Shown: positions 7,784 through 17,193 of the stretch, piece after piece | How positions within the stretch are numbered: the first letter of the stretch is position 1 | Layout: each line of letters starts with the position of its first letter | Assembly: GCF_019145205.1 (NCBI RefSeq) | Contig: NZ_JAHSTT010000007.1 | Location: forward strand, 124,001 to 188,000 | DNA length: 64,000 nt | Source: Pseudomonas khavaziana | GTDB taxonomy: Bacteria > Pseudomonadota > Gammaproteobacteria > Pseudomonadales > Pseudomonadaceae | Direction of reading: 5' to 3' | Position numbers and translations under genes: made by a program | Notes under the pieces: model-generated | What the model was told of the DNA's origin: nothing | What the model saw: only the letters and a program-made list of their open reading frames with translations | The model's database searches: none

Positions 7784-10192
7784 TCAGTCGCGCATCTGCC
7801 CGGGGGCGATGATTTCACGCGAGCCGTTGGTGTTCATGGCCGTTACGACGCCGGCGTGTTCCATGGCTTCGATCATGCGGGCAGCACGGTTGTAGCCGAT
7901 TTTCAGCTTGCGCTGCACTGCAGAGATAGAGGCGCGACGGCTTTCCAGCACGAAGGCCACCGCCTCGTCGTACAGCGCATCGGTTTCGGCATCATCGTCG
8001 CCACCGCCGCTGCCACCGTCGAAGCCGCTGCCGGCCTCTTCGACGCCAGCGAGGATGTCGTCGTTGTATTCCGGCGCGCCGCGCAGTTTCCAGGCTTCGA
8101 CCACGCGGTGTACCTCGTCATCGGACACGAAGGCACCGTGCACGCGGATCGGCAGGCTGGTGCCGGGCGGCATGTAGAGCATGTCACCGTGGCCCAGCAG
8201 TTGCTCGGCGCCACCCTGGTCAATGATGGTGCGCGAGTCGATCTTGCTCGATACCTGGAACGCCATGCGTGTCGGGATGTTGGCCTTGATCAGGCCGGTG
8301 ATCACATCCACCGACGGACGCTGGGTCGCGAGGATCAAGTGAATCCCGGCGGCACGGGCCTTCTGGGCGATACGGGCGATCAGTTCTTCAACCTTCTTGC
8401 CGACGATCATCATCATGTCGGCGAATTCGTCGACCACCACCACGATGGTCGGCAGCTTGGTCAGCAGCGGCGCTTCATCATGGATGCTCTCGCGCTTGTA
8501 CAGCGGATCGGTCAGCGGCGTGCCGGCATCCTGGGCTTCCTTGACCTTGGCGTTGAAGCCCGACAGGTTACGCACGCCCATCTTCGCCATCAGCTTGTAG
8601 CGGCGCTCCATCTCGGCCACGCTCCAGCGCAGGGCGTTGGCGGCGTCCTTCATATCAGTAACCACCGGGCACAGCAGGTGCGGAATGCCTTCGTAGATCG
8701 ACAGTTCCAACATTTTCGGGTCGATCATGATCAGCTTGGCGTCATCCGGCCCGGACTTGAACAGGATCGACAGGATCATTGCGTTCACGCCCACCGACTT
8801 ACCGGAACCGGTGGTACCGGCCACCAGCAGGTGCGGCATCTTCGCCAGGTCGGTGATCACCGGCTTGCCGCCGATGTCATGGCCGAGGGCCAGGGTAACC
8901 GGTGACTTGAAGTTGTCGTATTCGGGGGTCGACAGTACTTCGGAGAAACGCACGATCTGGCGGTCTTCGTTGGGAATCTCGATACCCACGGTGGTCTTGC
9001 CCGGGATCACTTCCACCACACGCACGCTGGTCACCGCCAGGGAGCGCGCCAAGTCTTTGGCCAGGTTGGAAATACGGCTGACTTTAACACCCGCGGCCGG
9101 CTGGATTTCGTAACGGGTAATCACCGGGCCTGGGTGGATCGAATCGACCGAGACTTCAACGCCGAACTCCTTGAGCTTGATTTCCAGCAGGTGACCCACG
9201 GCCGCCAGGGATTCGGGGGAATAATTGAGCTGTTTCTTTTCTGCCGGGTCGAGAATCGAGATCGGCGGCAAGGTGCCTTCCACGGCGCTGTCGATGAACA
9301 ACGGTGCCTGTTTCTCTTTCTGCACGCGATGGCTGGGTTCCGGCGCCTTGGGCGGTGCCGGAGCGATCACCGGCGGCACCTGCTTCTCGCGGTCCGACAT
9401 GTGCTTGCTCAGGGCTTGCTCGCGCTCGATCAAGCGCTCCTTGACCTTGGCCTGCTCGCGCCGGTCCGGGGTACTTGGTGCTACCACCTCGTTGACGCGA
9501 GTGTCCACCTCGCGAAGTTGCGCGACCATTTGCTTGCGCTCGACACGGGCAGCCCACCAGCGGTTGGCGGCGCCTTGGAACAATTCGAACAGGTCAAGGG
9601 TGATCTTGCCTGTCACGTCCATCACCTTGAACCATGACAGGTCGGTAAAGACCGTGAGGCCGAACAGGAACAGCGCGATAAACATCAGGGTACTGCCCTG
9701 TATGTTCAGGGTCCTGCGGGCCAGGTCGCCAAGGCTTTCGCCCAGGGCCCCGCCAGCACCCGCCGGCAGGCCGGTCGGCGCATGAAAGTGAATATGCGCC
9801 AGCGCCGCGCCGGAGAGCACCAGGAACACCAGGCCGATCAGGCGCCAGGAGAACAGCCAGCCGCTCCACTGCCACGGCTCATGGCGCTGGCGGAAGATCT
9901 GCCAGGTCTTGATCGCCAGCAGCAGCGGGAAAATGTAGGCGAAGTAACCCAGGATCATGAACAGGATATCGGCACTGTAGGAACCCACGGGGCCACCGAA
10001 ATTCTGCACATCATCGATCTTGCTGTTATGACTCCAGCCCGGGTCGTCCTTGCCGTAGGTGAGCAAGGCCATCATCAGGAACAGGCACAGGGCACCGATG
10101 GCAATCAGTGCGCCTTCCTTGAGTCGATAATGCAGGTGCTGGCGCCAGGCCGGTACGACTGCTGCTTTAGGTGCTGCGGCGGATTTCTTCAA
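7784..10192 (-). CDS. ftsK: DNA translocase FtsK
   Basis: The 802-residue septal DNA pump coordinates chromosome dimer resolution with division. The first about 190 residues hold four hydrophobic segments. A fairly short linker (residues about 210-310, rich in K, E, P) precedes the motor with Walker A GTTGSGKSVG near residue 456. The last 65 residues (SISAVQRKLKIGYNRAARMIE) form the winged-helix gamma domain that reads KOPS sites. The predicted start is TTG at 10192; no in-frame ATG is available before the first membrane segment. Confidence 0.97.
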   Translation of the reverse strand: MKKSAAAPKAAVVPAWRQHLHYRLKEGALIAIGALCLFLMMALLTYGKDDPGWSHNSKIDDVQNFGGPVGSYSADILFMILGYFAYIFPLLLAIKTWQIFRQRHEPWQWSGWLFSWRLIGLVFLVLSGAALAHIHFHAPTGLPAGAGGALGESLGDLARRTLNIQGSTLMFIALFLFGLTVFTDLSWFKVMDVTGKITLDLFELFQGAANRWWAARVERKQMVAQLREVDTRVNEVVAPSTPDRREQAKVKERLIEREQALSKHMSDREKQVPPVIAPAPPKAPEPSHRVQKEKQAPLFIDSAVEGTLPPISILDPAEKKQLNYSPESLAAVGHLLEIKLKEFGVEVSVDSIHPGPVITRYEIQPAAGVKVSRISNLAKDLARSLAVTSVRVVEVIPGKTTVGIEIPNEDRQIVRFSEVLSTPEYDNFKSPVTLALGHDIGGKPVITDLAKMPHLLVAGTTGSGKSVGVNAMILSILFKSGPDDAKLIMIDPKMLELSIYEGIPHLLCPVVTDMKDAANALRWSVAEMERRYKLMAKMGVRNLSGFNAKVKEAQDAGTPLTDPLYKRESIHDEAPLLTKLPTIVVVVDEFADMMMIVGKKVEELIARIAQKARAAGIHLILATQRPSVDVITGLIKANIPTRMAFQVSSKIDSRTIIDQGGAEQLLGHGDMLYMPPGTSLPIRVHGAFVSDDEVHRVVEAWKLRGAPEYNDDILAGVEEAGSGFDGGSGGGDDDAETDALYDEAVAFVLESRRASISAVQRKLKIGYNRAARMIEAMEHAGVVTAMNTNGSREIIAPGQMRD

Positions 10193-10689
10193 AACGGGTC
10201 TTTTCCTGCGCCTTTAGCGCGTCCATCTGTTGAATGACTACACATGACTGCTCTATCCCGAGCAGCTGAAAAATGAACAAATGTTGCTGAATCTACTTTT
10301 AACACCGGGTGATGGATAGGTGAAATGGCGATAACGCCACAATGGCCGCATTGTACGGGTTTGCGTGCGCGATGCCACACACTTGCCCTTCACCCGGCAG
10401 ACTGGACAATTGCGTTGTCACAGCCTGTTCAATTTGAGCATGCATTGTCTTTGCTGACAAAGGCTTATGAGCTGTTTTTAGCAATCCAGGCAAGCTTGGC
10501 AGATGGCCGGCATGCCTCAGCCCCGATTACGACCACGCCTGATGCACGGAGTTGCAGAATTACCCGCTCATGCTAATCCTGGCCGATAACCTATTCGGGC
10601 TGGCCCCCTGGCGCCGGGTCGACAATAATCAACGCTTGCGGGGCAGGCGTCGCCTGCCACTCCCCTCCCCTGCCATAAGCCTGGATGCC
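10193..10689. other. Intergenic region between divergent ftsK and aat
   Basis: About 500 bases without a convincing gene. It must carry the promoters of ftsK (minus) and aat (plus). Small inverted repeats are visible, for example TGGCG-ATAA-CGCCA near 10325, but none has a terminator's T-run. Short open frames here lack ribosome sites and good codon use. I found no remnant of a thioredoxin reductase gene, which I recall lying at this place in P. aeruginosa. Confidence 0.6.
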
Positions 10690-11370
10690 ATGCTGACCTG
10701 GTTACAACGCGACACCCTGACTTTCCCACCCTTGGCCAAGGCCCTGCGCGAACCCAATGGTCTGCTTGCCGCTGGTGGCGACCTGTCAGCCGAGCGACTG
10801 ATCCAAGCCTATCGCCATGGCTGCTTTCCTTGGTTCTCCGAGGGCCAGCCGATCCTCTGGTGGTCACCCGACCCGCGTACGGTGATTTTCCCCGACGAAC
10901 TGCATGTCTCCCGCAGCCTGGCCAAACTCCTGCGCCAGCAGCGCTATACGGTGACGTTCGATCAGGACTTCGCAGCGGTCATCCAGGCGTGCGCCGCGCC
11001 GCGCGCCTACGCGGACGGCACCTGGATCACCGAGGGTATCCAGAGTGCCTACCTGGAGCTGCACAAGCGTGGCTACGCCCATTCCGTCGAGGTGTGGGAC
11101 CAGGGCGAACTGGTGGGCGGGCTGTATGGCCTGGCGATGGGACAACTGTTCTTTGGTGAGTCCATGTTCAGCCGCGCCGACAACGCCTCGAAATTTGGTT
11201 TCGCCACACTCACCCGCCAATTGCAGGCCTGGGGCTTTGTGCTCATCGACTGCCAAATGCCCAACGATCACCTGCATAGCCTGGGTGCCCGGGCCATACC
11301 GCGCAGCGACTTCGCCGACTTCTTGCACAAGCATCTGGACAATCCCAGCTCTGGACCGTGGGTTTCCTAG
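10690..11370 (+). CDS. aat: Leucyl/phenylalanyl-tRNA--protein transferase
   Basis: The 226-residue enzyme adds Leu or Phe from aminoacyl-tRNA to proteins with N-terminal Lys or Arg, creating N-degrons for ClpS/ClpA. Family motifs include GLLAAGGDLS, AYRHGCFPWFSEGQPILWWS, WITEGIQSAYLELH and LFFGESMFSR. An open frame extends upstream to 10552, but the family start MLTWLQRDTLTFPPL is at 10690, where it gives the usual length. It is followed by bpt after 57 bp. Confidence 0.97.
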   Translation: MLTWLQRDTLTFPPLAKALREPNGLLAAGGDLSAERLIQAYRHGCFPWFSEGQPILWWSPDPRTVIFPDELHVSRSLAKLLRQQRYTVTFDQDFAAVIQACAAPRAYADGTWITEGIQSAYLELHKRGYAHSVEVWDQGELVGGLYGLAMGQLFFGESMFSRADNASKFGFATLTRQLQAWGFVLIDCQMPNDHLHSLGARAIPRSDFADFLHKHLDNPSSGPWVS

Positions 11371-11427
11371 GCGACTTTCGCCCACCTGGCTTACACTTAT
11401 TTCAAAGCTTTAACCCGAGGGTTGATC

Positions 11428-12135
11428 ATGACCGAGCTGGCGCGCTTGAAGTTTTATGCCACTCAAGCCCACTCTTGCAGCTACCTGCCCGACGAGCAGG
11501 CCACCACGTTGTTCCTCGACCCCAGCCAGCCGATGGACGTGCATGTGTACGCCGACCTGTCCGAGATGGGGTTTCGGCGCAGCGGTGATCACCTGTACCG
11601 ACCTCATTGCCAGAATTGCAATGCCTGCGTACCGGCGCGCATCCCTGTCACGCAATTTCTGCCGGATCGAAATCAGAAACGCATCCTCAAGCGCAACGCC
11701 GACCTGAGGGTAACGGCCACCAAGCCGCAGTACAGTGAAGAATATTTCGATCTTTACCAGCGCTACATCGAACAGCGCCACGCAGATGGCGATATGTTCC
11801 CGCCCAGCCGCGATCAATTTTCTACCTTCCTGGTACGCGACCTGCCGTTCTCGCGCTTCTACGAGTTCCGCCTCGACGGTCGCCTGCTGGCAGTAGCCGT
11901 CACCGACCTACTGCCCAACGGTCTGTCGGCGGTGTACACCTTCTATGAACCTACCGAGGAGCGCCGCAGCCTCGGGCGCTTTGCCATCCTCTGGCAAATA
12001 GGCGAGGCAATGCGCCAGGAATTGGGGGCGGTGTACCTCGGATACTGGATCAAGAACTGCAAAAAGATGAACTACAAGACCCAATATCGGCCCATTGAGC
12101 TGCTGATTAATCAAAGATGGGTCACGCTTAACTAG
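11428..12135 (+). CDS. bpt: Aspartate/glutamate leucyltransferase (Ate/Bpt family)
   Basis: The 235-residue protein belongs to the arginyl-tRNA-protein transferase-like family. Bacterial Bpt members attach Leu to N-terminal Asp or Glu. Conserved features are [16 protein letters not shown] near the start, the cysteine cluster [14 protein letters not shown], and the C-terminal [20 protein letters not shown] use the ATG at 11428; the TTG at 11422 is less likely. With aat, clpA and clpS nearby it completes a local N-degron pathway. Confidence 0.95.
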
Positions 12136-12235
12136 AACCCCTTGGCTTAAACACCCTTTTTCGGGCACAATGCACGCCGCTTTTGCCTGGCGCAGTTGCA
12201 CCGGGCCATTCACTGGATACCGAGGGCTTTACTGC

Positions 12236-12454
12236 ATGTCGAAAGAAGACAGCTTCGAAATGGAAGGCACTGTCGTCGACACCCTGCCCAACACCATGTT
12301 TCGCGTGGAGTTGGAAAATGGGCACGTCGTAACCGCGCATATCTCCGGCAAGATGCGCAAGAACTACATTCGTATTCTTACCGGTGACAAAGTGCGCGTC
12401 GAGCTGACGCCCTATGACTTGAGCAAAGGGCGCATCACTTACCGCGCTCGTTAA
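12236..12454 (+). CDS. infA: Translation initiation factor IF-1
   Basis: This 72-residue OB-fold/S1-type protein begins [20 protein letters not shown] and ends GRITYRAR, matching IF-1. It binds the ribosomal A site during initiation. The frame is open further upstream, but the ATG at 12236 gives the exact family length. It lies 100 bp after bpt and is followed by a strong terminator, so it is probably a separate small unit between bpt and the opposing clpA. Confidence 0.98.
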
Positions 12455-12470
12455 GCAAGTCAATACAAGA

Positions 12471-12495
12471 CGCCCGGTTATGCCGGGCGTTTTTG
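12471..12495 (+). terminator. Rho-independent terminator of infA
   Basis: A stem CGCCCGG/CCGGGCG with a 5-base loop is followed by TTTTT, starting 16 bases after the infA stop. Confidence 0.93.
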
Positions 12496-12530
12496 TGTGC
12501 GCGCCATTTGCCCCAACAACACAAATCCCT

Positions 12531-12617
12531 GTGGGAGGGGGCTTGCTCCCGATAGCAGTGGGCCAAGCAACTAATCTGTTGCTGAACCACTGCTATCGGG
12601 AGCAAGCCCCCTCCCAC
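12531..12617. repeat. REPIN, GTGGGAGGGGGC type
   Basis: Two inverted copies of GTGGGAGGGGGCTTGCTCCC with further complementary arms (GATAGCAGTGG / CCACTGCTATC) face each other between the infA terminator and the clpA terminator. This is a second REP family, different in sequence from the one at 2576. Confidence 0.9.
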
Positions 12618-12658
12618 ATTGGATCTCGATTGTTCTGAGAATTGCATTTCAAGTCAGC

Positions 12659-12687
12659 AAAAAGGCGCCTTTCGGCGCCTTTTTTAT
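12659..12687 (-). terminator. Terminator of clpA (possibly bidirectional)
   Basis: GGCGCC-tttc-GGCGCC is flanked by an A-run on the left and a T-run on the right, so it can stop transcription from either side. It sits 14 bases beyond the clpA stop. Confidence 0.88.
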
Positions 12688-12700
12688 TGCTGCAGAGCGA

Positions 12701-14971
12701 TCAGGCCATTTCCGCCGTGGTCTCGAACTCGAAGGTCAGCTCGCCGTCCTTCAGGTCGATATGCACCACGCCGCCATGCTCGGAGAGCTCGCCGAACAGG
12801 ATCTCTTCGGCCAGTGGCCGCTTGATCTTGTCCTGGATCAGACGCGCCATCGGGCGAGCGCCCATTGCCGCATCGTAGCCGCCCTCTGCGATCCAGCTGC
12901 GCGCCGCTTCCGTCACATCCAGCTGCACGCGCTTGTCTTCCAGCTGCGCTTGAAGCTCGGTGAGGAACTTGTCCACCACGCTTTTGATAACCTCATGACT
13001 GAGGCGACCAAACTGGATAATGGTGTCCAGACGGTTGCGGAACTCCGGCGTGAAGCTCTTCTTGATCACTTCCATCGCATCGGAGGAGTGATCCTGATGC
13101 GTGAAGCCAATCGAGGCCCGCGCAGCGGTTTCAGCACCGGCGTTGGTGGTCATGATCACGATTACGTTGCGGAAGTCCGCCTTGCGCCCGTTGTTGTCAG
13201 TCAGGGTCCCGTGGTCCATGACCTGCAGCAGCAGGTTGAAGACTTCCGGGTGAGCCTTCTCGATTTCATCGAGCAACAGTACGCAATGCGGCTGCTTGGT
13301 GATCGCCTCGGTCAACAGGCCGCCCTGGTCGAAGCCGACATAGCCCGGAGGCGCACCGATCAGGCGCGACACGGTGTGGCGCTCCATGTACTCGGACATG
13401 TCGAAACGGACCAGCTCGATACCCATGGCCTTGGCCAATTGCCGCGCCGCTTCGGTCTTGCCGACACCGGTAGGGCCTGCGAACAGGAACGAACCCACCG
13501 GCTTGTCCGGCGACTTGAGGCCCGCGCGGGACAACTTGATCGCGGTGGACAGCGAATCGATTGCCGCATCCTGACCAAACACGGTGAGCTTGAGGTCGCG
13601 CTCCAGGTTACGCAGCAGCTCCTTGTCGGAACTGGTGACGTGTTTTGGTGGAATCCGCGCGATCTTCGCCACGATATCCTCGACCTGAGGCACGTCAATG
13701 CGCTTCACACGTTTCTCGACCGGCTGCAGGCGCTGATAGGCCCCCGCCTCGTCGATCACGTCGATGGCCTTGTCCGGCATGTGCCGGTCATTGATGTAGC
13801 GCGACGCCAGCTCAGCCGCGGCACGCAGGGCCTCATCGGTGTATTCGATGCCATGGTGCGCCTCGAAGCGTCCCTTGAGCCCGCGCAGGATGCCAATGGT
13901 GTCTTCAACCGAAGGCTCGGACACGTCGACTTTCTGGAAGCGACGCGCCAGGGCACGGTCTTTCTCGAAGATGCCACGGAATTCCTGGAACGTGGTCGAG
14001 CCGATGCAGCGGATATCGCCCGATGACAGCAACGGCTTGAGCAGGTTGGAGGCGTCCATCACCCCACCGGATGCTGCACCAGCGCCGATAATGGTATGGA
14101 TCTCGTCGATAAACAGGATCGCCTGCGGGCGTTTTTTCAGCTCGCCGAGCAACGCCTTGAAGCGCTTCTCGAAATCGCCCCGGTACTTGGTCCCGGCGAG
14201 CAAGGCGCCCAGATCAAGGGAGTAGACGACGCTGTTGGCCAACAGGTCTGGGACCTGATTGTCGACAATGCGCTTGGCCAGGCCTTCGGCGATCGCGGTT
14301 TTACCCACGCCCGCCTCCCCAACCAGCAACGGATTGTTCTTGCGCCGACGAGCAAGGATCTGCGCTACACGCTCAACCTCAAGCTCACGCCCCACCAGCG
14401 GATCGATCCGCCCCTGGCGCGCCAATTCGTTGAGATTGCTGGCATAGGCATCCAGCGGATTGCCCGAAGAAGAAGACTCACCGCCCTCGTCATCCTGCAT
14501 TTCCTGCTCACCCTCGGACTGATCGCCGTGCCCAGGCACTTTGGAGATACCGTGGGCGATGTAATTGACTACATCAATACGGGCAACGCTCTGCTGCTTG
14601 AGCAGGAACACGGCCTGGCTTTCCTGTTCGCTGAAAATTGCCACAAGCACGTTCGCGCCCGTGACCTCACGCTTACCGGAGCTCTGAACGTGGAAAACAG
14701 CACGCTGCAATACCCGCTGGAAGCCGAGGGTTGGCTGGGTTTCACGGTCCTCGTCATGCACGGGGATCAGTGGCGTGGTGGAGTCGATGAACTCCTGCAG
14801 GTCGTGCTTGAGCTTGTCGAGGTTGGCGCCGCACGCACGCAGAACGGTGGCGGCAGCTTCGTTATCCAAAAGTGCCAGCAGCAGGTGTTCGACGGTCATG
14901 AATTCATGACGCTTCGAACGAGCCTCCTTGAAGGCAAGATTAAGGGTGACTTCGAGCTCGCGGTTTAACAT
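12701..14971 (-). CDS. clpA: ATP-dependent Clp protease ATP-binding subunit ClpA
   Basis: The 756-residue unfoldase feeds substrates to ClpP. It has the N-domain (residues 1-140) that docks ClpS and two AAA+ modules, with Walker A GEAGVGKTAIAEG near residue 217 and GPTGVGKTEAAR near residue 497. An acidic-serine linker (EQEMQDDEGGESSSSG) joins the N-domain to D1. The ClpP-docking loop reads ASIGFTHQ. A GAGGTGAAGCT leader precedes the ATG. It follows clpS on the same strand after 29 bp, and the pair likely forms one unit. Confidence 0.98.
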   Translation of the reverse strand: MLNRELEVTLNLAFKEARSKRHEFMTVEHLLLALLDNEAAATVLRACGANLDKLKHDLQEFIDSTTPLIPVHDEDRETQPTLGFQRVLQRAVFHVQSSGKREVTGANVLVAIFSEQESQAVFLLKQQSVARIDVVNYIAHGISKVPGHGDQSEGEQEMQDDEGGESSSSGNPLDAYASNLNELARQGRIDPLVGRELEVERVAQILARRRKNNPLLVGEAGVGKTAIAEGLAKRIVDNQVPDLLANSVVYSLDLGALLAGTKYRGDFEKRFKALLGELKKRPQAILFIDEIHTIIGAGAASGGVMDASNLLKPLLSSGDIRCIGSTTFQEFRGIFEKDRALARRFQKVDVSEPSVEDTIGILRGLKGRFEAHHGIEYTDEALRAAAELASRYINDRHMPDKAIDVIDEAGAYQRLQPVEKRVKRIDVPQVEDIVAKIARIPPKHVTSSDKELLRNLERDLKLTVFGQDAAIDSLSTAIKLSRAGLKSPDKPVGSFLFAGPTGVGKTEAARQLAKAMGIELVRFDMSEYMERHTVSRLIGAPPGYVGFDQGGLLTEAITKQPHCVLLLDEIEKAHPEVFNLLLQVMDHGTLTDNNGRKADFRNVIVIMTTNAGAETAARASIGFTHQDHSSDAMEVIKKSFTPEFRNRLDTIIQFGRLSHEVIKSVVDKFLTELQAQLEDKRVQLDVTEAARSWIAEGGYDAAMGARPMARLIQDKIKRPLAEEILFGELSEHGGVVHIDLKDGELTFEFETTAEMA

Positions 14972-15000
14972 AGCTTCACCTCATACCCAAGTGGTCGGCG

Positions 15001-15369
15001 TTAACCGTCCTTCTCGATTTCACAGAGTAGCGGATGCTGGCTTTCCCTGGCGTACTGGTTGACCTGCATGGCCTTTGTCTCGGCGATGTCGCGGGTAAAC
15101 ACTCCACATACTGCCCGTCCTTCTGTGTGAACGGCCAGCATTACCTTGGTCGCCAACTCGCGGTTCAGGTTAAAAAACACCTCGAGCACTTCGACGACGA
15201 AATCCATCGGTGTGTAGTCATCATTGAACAAAACCACCTTGTACATCGGCGGCGCCTGTAAAGCAGGCTTGGCCTCCTGGACAGCAATGCCTGCAGAACC
15301 GTCGTCATCATGTTCCTGATCCGGGCGATCCTGATTGAATGTTAGTCGAATCTGGCTATTTGCATGCAT
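15001..15369 (-). CDS. clpS: ClpS adaptor (N-recognin)
   Basis: The 122-residue adaptor delivers proteins with destabilising N-termini to ClpAP. The core begins YKVVLFNDDYTPMDFVVEVL, the residues that form the N-degron pocket, and ends with LLCEIEKD. The N-terminal about 35 residues are acidic and disordered-looking, as usual. It is divergent from cspD, 224 bp away, and directly upstream of clpA. Confidence 0.97.
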   Translation of the reverse strand: MHANSQIRLTFNQDRPDQEHDDDGSAGIAVQEAKPALQAPPMYKVVLFNDDYTPMDFVVEVLEVFFNLNRELATKVMLAVHTEGRAVCGVFTRDIAETKAMQVNQYARESQHPLLCEIEKDG

Positions 15370-15593
15370 GGAAAGAAAGGTTCGTCAGTGGTTCAATTAC
15401 AGTGGTGGGGGCGACCTGTCAGAATTTCAACTCTGACCGGCCGGTCGCCTTGACTATCGGCGAATCGGTGTTACAACCAATAGAACCCACAGTGGGTAAA
15501 AAAGGTCCGCGCAGTCAACCTTATTTATTCGGGTTAGGACGGATAGACAGGATGATACTCCAGTGATGGAGTCTGGTGCAGAGGGATATGGGA

Positions 15594-15872
15594 ATGGCTA
15601 GTGGTAAGGTCAAGTGGTTCAACAATGCCAAGGGTTACGGCTTCATTATCGAGGACGGCAAGGATGAAGACCTTTTTGCGCATTACTCAGCGATCAAGAT
15701 GGATGGGTATAAGACATTGAAAGCGGGCCAGCCTGTCTGCTTTGAAATTATTCAAGGCCCCAAGGGCAAGCACGCTGTGAATATCGGTACGGCCATCGCC
15801 CCTAAAGACACTGCAACAACGGAAGCGCCCGCTCAAAAAATCAAAAAAGCAACTGGCCTGATCAGCCACTGA
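15594..15872 (+). CDS. cspD: Cold-shock-domain protein CspD
   Basis: The 92-residue protein has the cold-shock OB fold with the RNA-binding motifs KGYGFI and LFAHYS, followed by a K/A/T-rich tail. In E. coli CspD is a stationary-phase inhibitor of replication that binds single-stranded DNA. The ATG at 15594 has an AGAGGG site 9 bases upstream; the ATG at 15588 is too close to it. The clpS-cspD-icd neighbourhood supports the name CspD over other cold-shock paralogues. Confidence 0.9.
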   Translation: MASGKVKWFNNAKGYGFIIEDGKDEDLFAHYSAIKMDGYKTLKAGQPVCFEIIQGPKGKHAVNIGTAIAPKDTATTEAPAQKIKKATGLISH

Positions 15873-15892
15873 GCATAGCCTTGAATGCCAAA

Positions 15893-15930
15893 CCGGCCAT
15901 TCTGAATCATCAGAACGGCCGGTTTTTTTT
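15893..15930 (+). terminator. Bidirectional terminator between cspD and icd
   Basis: Thirteen-base arms (CCGGCC.TTCTGA / TCAGAA.GGCCGG, one mismatch, 4-base loop) are followed by eight T. It lies between the converging cspD and icd stops. Confidence 0.92.
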
Positions 15931-15936
15931 GCCTGC

Positions 15937-17193
15937 TTACATGTGCTTGATCAACGCATCGCCAAACCCCGACGACGACACCAACGTAGCGCCATCCATC
16001 AGGCGCTCGAAGTCATAGGTCACCGTCTTGGCCGAAATCGCACCATTGGTGCCCTTGATAATCAGGTCAGCCGCCTCGGTCCAGCCCATATGGCGCAGCA
16101 TCATTTCTGCCGACAGGATCAATGAGCCCGGGTTGACCTGGTCCTTGCCCGCATATTTGGGCGCCGTGCCGTGGGTCGCTTCGAACATCGCCACGGTGTC
16201 AGACAGGTTGGCCCCCGGGGCAATACCAATACCGCCCACTTCCGCTGCCAGGGCGTCAGACAGGTAGTCGCCGTTCAGGTTAAGCGTCGCGATGACGTCA
16301 TATTCAGCTGGACGCAGCAGGATCTGCTGGAGCATGGCGTCGGCGATGGCATCCTTGACCACTACGTTCTTGCCGGTCCTGGGGTTCTTGAACTGCATCC
16401 ACGGACCGCCGTCCAGCAGGGCCGCACCGAACTCTTCGGCCGCCACTTCGTAGGCCCATTCCTTGAAGGCACCTTCGGTGAACTTCATGATGTTGCCTTT
16501 GTGCACGATGGTCAGCGAATCGCGGTCGTTATCCACGACATATTGCAGGGCCTTGCGCGCCAGGCGCTTGGTGCCTTCTTTCGACACCGGTTTGACGCCG
16601 ATCCCGCAGTCCTGGTCGAAACGGATCTTGGTAACGCCCATTTCCTCCTTGAGAAACTTGATTACCTTGATCGCCTCAGGCGAACCAGCTTTCCACTCGA
16701 TGCCGGCGTAAATATCCTCGGAGTTCTCGCGGAAGATGGTCATGTCCACGTCGCCAGGTTTCTTGACCGGGCTGGGTACGCCTTCGAACCAGCGCACCGG
16801 GCGCAGGCACACATACAGGTCGAGCTGCTGGCGCAGCGCCACGTTCAGTGAGCGAATACCACCACCGACCGGCGTGGTCAGCGGCCCTTTGATGGACACC
16901 ACGTAATCCTTGACCGCATCCAGGGTTTCCTGGGGCAGCCAGGTATCCTGGTCGTAGACCTGTGTAGCCTTTTCGCCGGCATAAACCTCCATCCACGAGA
17001 TCTTGCGCTTGCCGCCATAAGCCTTTTCAACAGCTGCGTCGACCACCTTGATCATCACCGGGCTGATGTCGACGCCGATACCGTCACCTTCGATATAGGG
17101 GATGATCGGTTGGTCAGGAACATTGAGAGAATGGTCTGCATTGACGGTGATTTTGTCGCCGACTGCCGGAACCTGAATCTTCTTGTATCCCAT
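15937..17193 (-). CDS. icd: NADP-dependent isocitrate dehydrogenase (homodimeric type)
   Basis: The 418-residue TCA-cycle enzyme converts isocitrate to 2-oxoglutarate. It contains GGGIRSLNVALRQ (about residues 109-121), with the serine that AceK phosphorylates in enteric homologues, and GIGIAPGANLSD. I chose the ATG at 17193 (MGYKKIQVPA) because a GGAG site lies 6 bases upstream of it; the ATG at 17205 overlaps that site. It is divergent from idh, a non-homologous enzyme for the same reaction. Confidence 0.97.
   Translation of the reverse strand: MGYKKIQVPAVGDKITVNADHSLNVPDQPIIPYIEGDGIGVDISPVMIKVVDAAVEKAYGGKRKISWMEVYAGEKATQVYDQDTWLPQETLDAVKDYVVSIKGPLTTPVGGGIRSLNVALRQQLDLYVCLRPVRWFEGVPSPVKKPGDVDMTIFRENSEDIYAGIEWKAGSPEAIKVIKFLKEEMGVTKIRFDQDCGIGVKPVSKEGTKRLARKALQYVVDNDRDSLTIVHKGNIMKFTEGAFKEWAYEVAAEEFGAALLDGGPWMQFKNPRTGKNVVVKDAIADAMLQQILLRPAEYDVIATLNLNGDYLSDALAAEVGGIGIAPGANLSDTVAMFEATHGTAPKYAGKDQVNPGSLILSAEMMLRHMGWTEAADLIIKGTNGAISAKTVTYDFERLMDGATLVSSSGFGDALIKHM

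Noticed and set aside
10552..10689. N-terminal extension of Aat
   Set aside because: The added 46 residues are not part of the family, and the internal ATG at 10690 gives the standard 226-residue protein.
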